DNA of 29,812 nucleotides, taken from Saccoglossus kowalevskii. Taxonomy: Eukaryota > Hemichordata > Enteropneusta > Harrimaniidae. The stretch lies in assembly GCF_000003605.2 (NCBI RefSeq), contig NW_003138326.1, positions 148,724 through 178,535 of the forward strand, written 5' to 3'. Position numbers and translations under genes: made by a program. Shown here one piece after another: positions 28,801 to 29,812 of the stretch. Numbering within the stretch: position 1 is the stretch's first letter; each line of letters begins with the position of its first letter. The notes below the pieces were generated by a model. The model was not told the origin of the DNA. It saw nothing but the letters and a program-made list of their open reading frames with translations, and searched no databases.

Positions 28801-29812
28801 TTAGCAAATCAAAAGTTGCAATGGCTGATGCTTCCTTGAATGTATCTGACTAGTACGTCTATGCAATGCACTCTTAAACTTCAACGTAATGAGAAGCCGA
28901 GAATAAAGCTATTTCCACTTCAGAATGCGACTCTGATAAGCATGGCAATTTTTTATACAATTTGAATGTTTATGAATATGTTGGTCTTGCAGTCGGTTTT
29001 TCTTGCTTTAGGAAAACTTATCATTTACATATTTGAATGCAGTTTCACAATCCTGTGCATCAATGATGATATGTAAATGAGCATGCATGACTATTCATTT
29101 TTCTTATTTGCATATATTGCACACTGCCTAGCTATTGTCACAAACTGAGTGGGAATTTGAAAGATTTATTCAAATGAGAATTTTTGATGTAGAAATATCA
29201 CAAAAATGTAGTTTTCAGTTCTTGATTTAATTGCTTTGTCTTGTTTGTTAAAAAATTAAAATAATAACTTCAAAAATGGTAATATCATCGCAAGTCAAAA
29301 TTTGTTCGAAGGCATTTTTATTTATTTATTGGGAGTTAGGGGGCTAGTCTTTCATAAATGTTTATATGACCACCTAGCTTTCCAGCTAATGTAAATAGTA
29401 AAAAGTTTGTACTCTCATCACTATCCTATGGGGTCTTACTGGTTGGTGTTTATTATGATATAGCTAGGGGAACTAAATAATACAACTTCTTAGTCAACAA
29501 AACAACTTAGCCTTCAAACAAATTTTTCCTTGAGACATCACAATTTTATGTTATTTGTGTTTACATATAACTGATCACACCATCTACTTATAGCTGAACT
29601 GCCACTCAACTGATCCATTGTTCAATGAGTAGTTGGTCTCCCTCGGCTGACATCAGGAAATCCTATTCCAGTTGGTTTTGACCTATCATATAATTCAACT
29701 GCAAGGTGTGTGTTTTTTACCATTGTTTTTTTCAGATTCACTGAGACATCTCGGCTGCTGAAGAGCCTGTTTAGAAAAACACCAGGTCGTCGTGTCACTG
29801 ATCCTCATGAAA
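1719..29812 (+). CDS. ATP8A: ATP8A-type phospholipid flippase (P4-ATPase), partial at both ends, 32 exons
   Basis: Class-1 P4-ATPase that, in the known family, moves phosphatidylserine (and less phosphatidylethanolamine) from the outer/lumenal to the cytosolic leaflet, working with a CDC50/TMEM30 beta subunit in Golgi, endosomal and plasma membranes. Coding exons join to 1028 codons plus one base using one of two alternative exons 24. In window numbering: M2 about 14-33; actuator domain with DGET in exon 5; M3 and M4 with the PISL motif in exons 8-9; phosphorylated Asp of DKTGT at about residue 321 (exon 10); nucleotide-binding KRMS and CKGAD in exons 15-16; TGDK in exon 19; GDGANDV in exon 22; M5 Lys of FYKN in exon 23; M6-M10 in exons 24-29; cytosolic tail in exons 30-31. 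All catalytic motifs are intact, so the gene looks functional. The order and wording match vertebrate ATP8A1 and ATP8A2 about equally, as expected for a lineage before their duplication. N-terminus with M1, and the final tail, lie outside the window. Confidence 0.96.
1818..2577. other. Intron 1, with a 55-bp tandem duplication
   Basis: Non-coding, AT-rich. The only structure noted is a 55-bp direct duplication at 2126-2235, listed separately. Confidence 0.7.
2126..2235. repeat. 55-bp direct tandem duplication
   Basis: Two adjacent, apparently identical 55-bp units beginning ATGTAGCGATATAGC at 2126 and 2181 and ending in CATTAC. The identity suggests a recent slippage or unequal exchange event inside the intron. 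Confidence 0.95.
2578..2623 (+). CDS. ATP8A: ATP8A exon 2: start of actuator domain
   Basis: 46 nt coding [15 protein letters not shown] plus one base; the split codon G|TT is finished in exon 3. It follows M2 on the cytosolic side (KRH.AD is a conserved family start). Acceptor TTGATAG, donor GTAAGA. Confidence 0.93.
2624..3068. other. Intron 2, with a short GGT microsatellite
   Basis: Non-coding. A short (GGT)n tract lies at about 2995-3012. Nothing else recognised. Confidence 0.7.
3069..3109 (+). CDS. ATP8A: ATP8A exon 3: actuator domain
   Basis: 41 nt reading [14 protein letters not shown] once joined to exon 2, matching the VLR.G.W....WK segment of ATP8A. Phase 0 at its 3' end. Acceptor TGTTACAG, donor GTAATG. 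Confidence 0.93.
3110..3410. repeat. Intron 3, 3' half made of a degenerate ~34-bp repeat
   Basis: From about 3233 to 3405 the intron carries roughly five diverged units with the theme GTGTTCGTGTACTCATTATG followed by TCACTAATATTCAT; unit spacing is about 32-38 bp. The array runs up to the polypyrimidine/acceptor of exon 4 (CTTGCAG, 3404-3410). Open frames across it are repeat artefacts. Confidence 0.55.
3411..3484 (+). CDS. ATP8A: ATP8A exon 4: actuator domain
   Basis: 74 nt beginning [20 protein letters not shown] and ending LLSS, the V.VGDIVK....P.D...LSSSEP segment that precedes DGET in P4-ATPases. It ends AG|T (Ser) across the junction. Donor GTGAGT. Confidence 0.95.
3672..3875 (+). CDS. 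ATP8A: ATP8A exon 5: actuator domain with DGET motif
   Basis: 204 nt coding [20 protein letters not shown] and onward to [14 protein letters not shown] is the P4 equivalent of TGES; its Glu is the residue that promotes dephosphorylation of the aspartyl phosphate. [13 protein letters not shown] is highly conserved in ATP8A. It ends AT|G (Met) across the junction. Acceptor CTCCAG, donor GTAAGT. Confidence 0.97.
4052..4163 (+). CDS. ATP8A: ATP8A exon 6: end of actuator domain
   Basis: 112 nt coding [20 protein letters not shown], then [27 protein letters not shown]...YTGHDTKLM is a family signature leading to M3. Phase 0 at its end. Acceptor CATGCAG, donor GTAAGA. Confidence 0.97.
4164..4655. 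other. Intron 6, unique part
   Basis: Non-coding AT-rich sequence; an apparent open frame at 4187-4381 has no recognisable similarity. Nothing else is seen before the minisatellite. Confidence 0.6.
4656..4953. repeat. 63-bp/49-bp minisatellite abutting exon 7 acceptor
   Basis: Three 63-bp units start at 4656, 4719 and 4782, then two 49-bp units at 4845 and 4894 lacking the block that includes TTTTTATGTCC. Every unit carries a pyrimidine-rich stretch running through TGTATATATCAG. The last unit breaks off at the acceptor TTTGTAG (4953-4959). Open frames on both strands here are artefacts of the 63-bp (21-codon) period. Confidence 0.95.
4960..5016 (+). CDS. ATP8A: ATP8A exon 7: linker before M3
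   Basis: 57 nt, 19 codons, phase 0 both ends: [19 protein letters not shown]. It matches N.T.APLKRS.VE..TN.Q of ATP8A immediately before M3. Donor GTACGT. Confidence 0.96.
5017..5378. other. Intron 7
   Basis: Non-coding, AT-rich, with a short (AAT)n tract at about 5277-5294. Nothing else recognised. Confidence 0.65.
5379..5481 (+). CDS. ATP8A: ATP8A exon 8: M3 and lumenal loop
   Basis: 103 nt: [20 protein letters not shown] is M3, followed by a charged lumenal loop ending DDHWYLP. It ends with one base of a codon completed in exon 9 (G|AG, Glu). Acceptor TCTTTTAG, donor GTAAGA. Confidence 0.95.
5482..5796. other. Intron 8
   Basis: Non-coding, AT-rich; no repeats or open frames of note. It ends in a T-rich acceptor tract before TTACAG. 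Confidence 0.6.
5797..5924 (+). CDS. ATP8A: ATP8A exon 9: M4 with PISL motif
   Basis: 128 nt coding [15 protein letters not shown], then [19 protein letters not shown] and [13 protein letters not shown] is the unwound M4 segment that stands in for the ion-binding PEGL of cation pumps; its Ile is important for lipid passage in ATP8A2. The second Leu of vertebrate PISLLVTLE is Pro here. The exon end and donor (GTGAGT) are duplicated 30 nt downstream. Confidence 0.97.
5904..5958. repeat. Duplicated exon 9 end and splice donor (30-bp period)
   Basis: A 25-nt block beginning CAGGCGTTTTTCATTGG and ending CTGGGTGA is present at 5904-5928 (spanning the exon 9 donor) and again at 5934-5958. A third, diverged copy with part of the upstream exon (TCAAGTTTATACAGGCAT) lies at 5973-5999. 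The second copy makes a potential donor at 5955 (GTGATC). Confidence 0.95.
5925..6131 (+). other. Stop-free 207-nt phase-0 intron
   Basis: The intron between exons 9 and 10 is 207 nt (69 codons), lies in phase 0 and contains no in-frame stop, so exons 9 and 10 are joined by one continuous open frame on genomic DNA. GT-AG borders are present (GTGAGT, TTACACAG). Retention would insert 69 residues between M4 and the phosphorylation site. Conserved family spacing indicates that it is normally removed. Confidence 0.9.
6132..6298 (+). CDS. ATP8A: ATP8A exon 10: phosphorylation site DKTGT
   Basis: 167 nt starting [20 protein letters not shown] and continuing [20 protein letters not shown]. The Asp of DKTGT is the residue phosphorylated in the catalytic cycle. 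It ends [13 protein letters not shown] and the split Gly codon GG|A. Donor GTAAGT. Confidence 0.98.
6299..6948. other. Intron 10, with one copy of the hairpin repeat
   Basis: Contains a single fragment of the dispersed repeat at about 6585-6690 with the core AAAATGGCTGACTGGCGACC. In vertebrate ATP8A1 an optional 15-residue exon is known from this region; I do not see a convincing counterpart here. It ends in a strong T-rich acceptor tract (CTGTGCAG). Confidence 0.6.
6949..7015 (+). CDS. ATP8A: ATP8A exon 11: P-to-N domain linker
   Basis: 67 nt: [22 protein letters not shown]. This acidic segment matches the variable linker (F.DPRL..N......P) that leads into the nucleotide-binding domain. It is shorter than the vertebrate linker. 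Donor GTAAGT. Confidence 0.92.
7016..7335. other. Intron 11
   Basis: Non-coding; nothing recognised apart from splice signals. Confidence 0.55.
7336..7450 (+). CDS. ATP8A: ATP8A exon 12: nucleotide-binding domain
   Basis: 115 nt: [38 protein letters not shown]. It matches FLT...VCHTVVPE......I.YQ.SSPDE of P4-ATPases. The split codon G|AT gives the Asp of SPDEAALV. Donor GTATAT. Confidence 0.97.
7451..7918. other. Intron 12
   Basis: Non-coding; no repeats recognised. It ends in TTTGTTTTTAG. Confidence 0.55.
7919..8001 (+). CDS. ATP8A: ATP8A exon 13: nucleotide-binding domain
   Basis: 83 nt: [36 protein letters not shown]...GF.F..RT is one of the most conserved P4 N-domain signatures. Phase 0 at its end. 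Donor GTGAGT. Confidence 0.97.
8002..8619. other. Intron 13
   Basis: AT-rich non-coding sequence; short open frames on both strands have no recognisable similarity. No repeats seen. Confidence 0.55.
8620..8669 (+). CDS. ATP8A: ATP8A exon 14: nucleotide-binding domain
   Basis: 50 nt: [16 protein letters not shown] plus AG of a split Ser codon. It matches MG.......LNVLEFSS.RKRMSVI. Acceptor TATCTCTAG, donor GTATTT. Confidence 0.95.
8670..9050. other. Intron 14
   Basis: Non-coding, AT-rich; nothing recognised. Confidence 0.55.
9051..9120 (+). CDS. ATP8A: ATP8A exon 15: N domain KRMS and CKGA
   Basis: 70 nt: [30 protein letters not shown] and CKGA(D) line the ATP-binding pocket; the Lys of KGA contacts the adenine region. 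Phase 0 at its end, with the Asp of KGAD first in exon 16. Donor GTAAGT. Confidence 0.97.
9121..9374. other. Intron 15, 5' part
   Basis: Non-coding; nothing recognised before the repeat block. Confidence 0.5.
9381..9413. repeat. Two-tier GC-rich hairpin at the repeat edge
   Basis: GTCCCCGTT (9381-9389) pairs with AACGGGGAC (9405-9413), and inside it GGAC pairs with GTCC around GAA. One more A-T pair extends the outer stem. It is unusually GC-rich for this window and sits at the left edge of the repeat block, so it may be the terminal structure of that element. Confidence 0.8.
9415..10115. repeat. Dispersed hairpin repeat block, ~280-bp tandem modules
   Basis: Two modules share GACCGATTCCGTTCATTC at 9458 and 9738 (period 280), then GTGGGACATATGCACATGCA and a core ATTCAAAATGGCCGACTGG. 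Further degraded half-modules follow at about 9945-10100. The core and layout match the block at 1-860, so this is the same family. It also carries GTCCGTCCG/CCGTCTGTCTG-like short tracts near 9428 and 9680. Confidence 0.8.
10116..10769. other. Intron 15, 3' part
   Basis: Non-coding. At about 10150-10200 an AATAAA-like stretch followed by TACGCCACTTGGAACTCAAG resembles the 3' end of an LTR, but no second LTR or internal gene is visible, so I do not call an element. Confidence 0.45.
10770..10854 (+). CDS. ATP8A: ATP8A exon 16: N domain
   Basis: 85 nt: [28 protein letters not shown]. It matches D.VI.ERL......E.T..HLE.FA.EGLRTLC. It ends with one base of the Gly codon G|GT. Acceptor ATATTGCAG, donor GTAAGA. 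Confidence 0.96.
10855..11297. other. Intron 16
   Basis: Non-coding, AT-rich; nothing recognised. Confidence 0.55.
11298..11350 (+). CDS. ATP8A: ATP8A exon 17: N domain end
   Basis: 53 nt: [26 protein letters not shown].....EY..W is a strong P4 signature. Phase 0 at its end. Acceptor ATTCTAG, donor GTAATT. Confidence 0.96.
11351..11743. other. Intron 17
   Basis: Non-coding; nothing recognised. Confidence 0.55.
11744..11878 (+). CDS. ATP8A: ATP8A exon 18: N-to-P hinge region
   Basis: 135 nt, 45 codons, phase 0: [56 protein letters not shown] is the conserved return to the P domain. Trp before GVPETI is an odd residue at a usually small or polar position, dictated by the donor GTTAGT. Confidence 0.95.
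12074..12164 (+). CDS. ATP8A: ATP8A exon 19: P domain TGDK motif
   Basis: 91 nt: [34 protein letters not shown] contributes to Mg/phosphate coordination in P-type ATPases, and [17 protein letters not shown] is near-invariant. It ends with one base of the Gly codon G|GA. Donor GTGAGT. Confidence 0.98.
12165..13036. other. Intron 19, mostly a candidate MITE
   Basis: The intron is largely taken up by an inverted-repeat-bounded segment (about 12212-12846, listed separately). The remaining sequence up to the acceptor TTATAG shows nothing recognisable. Confidence 0.5.
12212..12846. mobile_element. Candidate MITE with imperfect terminal inverted repeats
   Basis: The left end ATTCTGCTGTAATTTCGCC and the right end GGCAAATTTACAGCAGAAT are inverted repeats of about 19 bp with one offset base and one mismatch. 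The inside (about 600 bp) has no gene. I could not identify a convincing target-site duplication, so element class and exact edges are uncertain. Confidence 0.4.
13037..13191 (+). CDS. ATP8A: ATP8A exon 20: P domain
   Basis: 155 nt: [57 protein letters not shown] and the ALIIDG strand (here GLIIDG) are typical. The donor (CGG|GTGAGT) is copied exactly 100 bp downstream. Confidence 0.96.
13183..13386. repeat. 100-bp tandem duplication covering exon 20 donor
   Basis: Two 100-bp units (13183-13282 and 13283-13382, plus GATG) differ at one base (GAGGATATG versus GAGCATATG). Each starts with the last nine coding bases of exon 20 (GATGGACGG) and the donor GTGAGT. A second, equally strong donor therefore exists at 13292. 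Confidence 0.97.
13387..13857. other. Intron 20, unique part
   Basis: Non-coding; nothing recognised between the duplicated donor and the 44-bp minisatellite. Confidence 0.55.
13858..14164. repeat. 44-bp minisatellite, seven units
   Basis: Units start at 13858, 13902, 13946, 13990, 14034, 14078 (43 bp, one base missing) and 14121. Theme: TTATTATTTGTATGTGTGC then ATTGAACACACTATAGAG. GTGTG and CACAC in each unit can pair. Two adjacent units have GTG in place of GAG, which creates the palindrome ACACTATAGTGT. The array ends 69 bp before exon 21. Confidence 0.96.
14234..14316 (+). CDS. ATP8A: ATP8A exon 21: P domain
   Basis: 83 nt: [27 protein letters not shown] plus AG of a split Arg codon. 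[19 protein letters not shown] is the family segment before the hinge. Donor GTAAGT. Confidence 0.97.
14317..14826. other. Intron 21, with a decoy acceptor near its 3' end
   Basis: Non-coding. The block ACCTAGGGTGTCAC, which spans the true exon 22 acceptor at 14821-14834, also occurs at 14778-14791. Otherwise nothing is recognised. Confidence 0.75.
14827..14932 (+). CDS. ATP8A: ATP8A exon 22: P domain GDGANDV motif
   Basis: 106 nt: [42 protein letters not shown] carries the Asp residues that help to coordinate catalytic Mg. Phase 0 at its end. Acceptor ACCTAG, donor GTATTA. Confidence 0.98.
14933..15845. other. Intron 22
   Basis: Non-coding, no repeats recognised; minus-strand open frame 15130-15381 has no recognisable similarity. 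Confidence 0.55.
15846..16034 (+). CDS. ATP8A: ATP8A exon 23: hinge and first half of M5
   Basis: 189 nt, 63 codons, phase 0: [74 protein letters not shown]...SDY.IAQF..L..LLLVHG is diagnostic of P4-ATPases. The Lys of FYKN in M5 is known to matter for phosphatidylserine affinity in ATP8A2. The next exon is one of two alternatives. Confidence 0.98.
16035..17453. other. Intron 23
   Basis: Non-coding. A small 22-23 bp direct repeat with the theme TTTGACGCAGAAGACCCATTC occurs three times at about 16834-16906. The last ~85 bp before exon 24a (from about 17368) resemble the stretch before exon 24b (17561-17631), including GTTTATGTA and the pyrimidine-rich acceptor tract. This supports a shared origin of the two exons. 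Confidence 0.6.
16834..16906. repeat. Short 22-23 bp direct repeat, three units
   Basis: Units begin TTTGA at 16834, 16856 and 16879 with CGCAG.AGAC..ATTC inside each. Minor slippage repeat within intron 23. Confidence 0.8.
17454..17528 (+). CDS. ATP8A: ATP8A exon 24a: alternative M5-M6 exon, canonical version
   Basis: 75 nt, 25 codons, phase 0 at both ends. It begins [12 protein letters not shown], continues ILFD and ends RWCIGFYNV. It closely matches ATP8A1/ATP8A2 ([20 protein letters not shown]), so it is the ancestral-type version. It encodes the second half of M5, the lumenal M5-M6 turn and the start of M6. Acceptor CTATCTAG, donor GTAAGT. The neighbour exon 24b has the same length, phase and register and is a likely mutually exclusive partner. 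Confidence 0.95.
17632..17706 (+). CDS. ATP8A: ATP8A exon 24b: alternative M5-M6 exon, divergent version
   Basis: 75 nt, 25 codons, phase 0 at both ends. It begins [12 protein letters not shown], continues AVFE and ends SWTIAFYNV. By my count 14 of 25 residues equal exon 24a at the same position, with no gaps. Changes include VNG to VTA, ILFDR to AVFES and WCIGF to WTIAF. The frame is intact with a good acceptor (TTCTCTAG) and donor (GTAAGA), so it looks like a living alternative exon rather than a relic. Including both exons would keep the frame but insert 25 residues in the M5-M6 hairpin. Confidence 0.9.
17707..17967. other. Intron 24, 5' part
   Basis: Non-coding; from about 17893 it contains degenerate outlying units of the following 36-bp minisatellite (for example GTGTTGTGATAACAGGACTA). 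Confidence 0.55.
17968..18650. repeat. 36-bp minisatellite, 19 units
   Basis: Nineteen units in register from 17968, theme TGTTGAGATTAACTGGATTA then AGGTGTGGGTGTGAAG. Units vary as ACTAG/ACTGG and GTGGGTGTG/GTGGATATG in an interspersed pattern, which points to repeated internal duplication. The plus strand is almost free of C. Since 36 is divisible by three, one frame stays open from 18003 to 18656 as a 12-residue repeat ([12 protein letters not shown]); this is an artefact, not a gene. Degenerate units flank both sides. Confidence 0.97.
18651..20061. other. Intron 24, 3' part
   Basis: Decayed minisatellite units to about 18740, then AT-rich non-coding sequence with no recognised repeat or exon, ending at ATGTGTTTCAG. 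Confidence 0.55.
20062..20184 (+). CDS. ATP8A: ATP8A exon 25: M6 and following loop
   Basis: 123 nt, 41 codons, phase 0: [47 protein letters not shown]...G.F.R.C.......PQLY...Q....FN.K is typical ATP8A. It completes M6. Donor GTAAGC. Confidence 0.97.
20396..20536 (+). CDS. ATP8A: ATP8A exon 26: M7 and start of M8
   Basis: 141 nt, 47 codons, phase 0: [50 protein letters not shown].....A..HS...FW.P is M7, the Gly/Asp-rich part is the lumenal loop and GN.VYT begins M8. Acceptor TTGCAG, donor GTGAGT. Confidence 0.97.
20537..21180. other. Intron 26
   Basis: Non-coding; open frames on either strand have no recognisable similarity. No repeats seen. Confidence 0.55.
21181..21237 (+). CDS. ATP8A: ATP8A exon 27: M8
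   Basis: 57 nt, 19 codons, phase 0: [19 protein letters not shown]. It matches YVV..VCLKAGLET..WT. Acceptor CCATACAG, donor GTAAGT. Confidence 0.97.
21478..21585 (+). CDS. ATP8A: ATP8A exon 28: M9
   Basis: 108 nt, 36 codons, phase 0: [36 protein letters not shown]. It matches .SHLA.WGS...W..FFG.YS..WPT.PI...M.GQ. Acceptor TCACCAG, donor GTAAAT. Confidence 0.97.
21586..22228. other. Intron 28
   Basis: AT-rich non-coding; nothing recognised. Confidence 0.55.
22229..22317 (+). CDS. ATP8A: ATP8A exon 29: M10
   Basis: 89 nt: [29 protein letters not shown] plus GT of a split Val codon. This hydrophobic run is M10, ended by the cytosolic D..W. sequence. The donor is GTAAGT after AAGGT, set by the phase of exon 30 (giving KVIRRT). 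Confidence 0.95.
22318..23202. other. Intron 29
   Basis: AT-rich non-coding; nothing recognised. Confidence 0.55.
23203..23304 (+). CDS. ATP8A: ATP8A exon 30: cytosolic C-terminal tail
   Basis: 102 nt: [33 protein letters not shown] plus AC of a split Thr codon. It matches the K.T...T..E.VQELE region after M10. The helical tail is part of the regulatory C-terminus in the family. Acceptor TGTTTACAG, donor GTAAGT. Confidence 0.95.
23305..24277. repeat. Intron 30, 5' part with degenerate ~150-bp repeat
   Basis: From about 23615 to 24045 three diverged units share phrases such as GATTGCTTTGATA, AGATTTGTTCATTTC and TCAATTCTCTAATTTT (spacing about 150 and 130 bp). Probably part of an old dispersed repeat; the rest is non-coding without recognisable features. 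Confidence 0.6.
24278..26006 (-). mobile_element. Tc1-like DNA transposon, full length, inactivated
   Basis: 1729 bp bounded by 28-bp terminal inverted repeats, CAGACCCGCC then AGAAAGTATTTACGCACC on the left (24278-24305) and the matching right end (25979-26006), with one mismatch. A TA dinucleotide flanks each side (24276-24277 and 26007-26008), as expected for Tc1/mariner. It carries one transposase pseudogene on the minus strand. It sits in the longest intron, antisense to the flippase. Confidence 0.95.
24545..25582 (-). pseudogene. Tc1-type transposase pseudogene
   Basis: Starts at [19 protein letters not shown] with a helix-turn-helix ([17 protein letters not shown]), a GRPR-like basic stretch (DRPRRTT) and a second helical DNA-binding unit. 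The DDE core follows: WSDESKF (first Asp), FQQDNAP (second Asp) and DLNPIENLW (Glu), ending in the typical RGGHT.Y at 24548. It is about 345 codons long, normal for Tc1. It is broken by a frameshift near 25171-25185, a second in the six-G run at 24851-24856, and stops at 24755-24757 and 24644-24646, so it cannot make active enzyme. The second Asp and the Glu are 42 residues apart rather than 34. Confidence 0.93.
26009..28029. other. Intron 30, middle part
   Basis: Non-coding; several open frames of 60-98 codons show no recognisable similarity. No repeats seen. It ends at the AG|GT site described next. Confidence 0.5.
28030..28054 (+). other. Candidate recursive splice site / 25-nt cryptic exon
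   Basis: A T-rich tract ending TTAATTGCAG is directly followed by GTATAC, so the junction is both acceptor and donor-like. 25 nt later comes a consensus donor, AAAAA|GTAAGT. Joined to exon 30 the 25 nt read YTFTISEK. The phase then mismatches exon 31, which would stop at its third codon (ATT CAC TGA). It is not part of the normal reading frame. Confidence 0.35.
28055..29735. other. Intron 30, 3' part
   Basis: AT-rich non-coding; nothing recognised apart from the strong T-rich acceptor TTTTTTTCAG at 29726-29735. Confidence 0.5.
29736..29812 (+). CDS. ATP8A: ATP8A exon 31 (incomplete): C-terminal tail
   Basis: 77 nt to the window edge: [25 protein letters not shown]. It matches the conserved basic R.RL.K.L.RK.P segment of the ATP8A tail. 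Exon continues past the right edge; the donor and the autoinhibitory end of the tail are not in the window. Confidence 0.92.

Overview
The window is intron-rich, AT-rich animal nuclear DNA. Nearly all coding sequence belongs to one plus-strand gene, a class-1 P4-ATPase (phospholipid flippase) of the ATP8A1/ATP8A2 type. I traced 32 exons (31 per mRNA, because two are alternatives) from 1719 to the right edge, all with GT-AG introns and matching phase. The spliced reading frame gives 1028 codons plus one base. The window misses the cytosolic N-terminus, M1 and the start of M2 on the left, and the end of the C-terminal tail on the right. A single ATP8A-like gene with many introns and abundant short repeats suggests an invertebrate metazoan, probably marine. 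A hemichordate or other non-vertebrate deuterostome, or a lophotrochozoan, would all fit; the sequence alone does not decide.

Layout: 1-860 is a dispersed repeat with a conserved hairpin; 1719-4163 holds M2 and the actuator domain; 4960-5924 holds M3-M4; 6132-14932 holds the phosphorylation and nucleotide-binding domains (DKTGT, KRMS, CKGAD, TGDK, GDGANDV); 15846-22317 holds M5-M10; 23203-23304 and 29736 onward encode the cytosolic tail. The last intron (6.4 kb) carries a complete but dead Tc1-like transposon at 24278-26006.

The most interesting signal is a tandem pair of 75-nt, same-phase exons (17454-17528 and 17632-17706). They encode alternative versions of the second half of M5, the M5-M6 turn and the start of M6, a part of the flippase close to the lipid path. 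They look like mutually exclusive exons that could give two isoforms with different substrate handling. The second theme is local duplication at exon borders. Exon 9's donor is duplicated with a 30-nt in-frame step, inside a 207-nt intron that is itself stop-free. Exon 20's donor is duplicated with a 100-bp period and exon 22's acceptor with a 43-bp period. Minisatellites run up to the acceptors of exons 4 and 7. A recursive-splice-like AG|GT site followed by a 25-nt mini-exon lies in the longest intron.

No RNA genes, CRISPR arrays, promoters or polyadenylation sites of the main gene could be supported.
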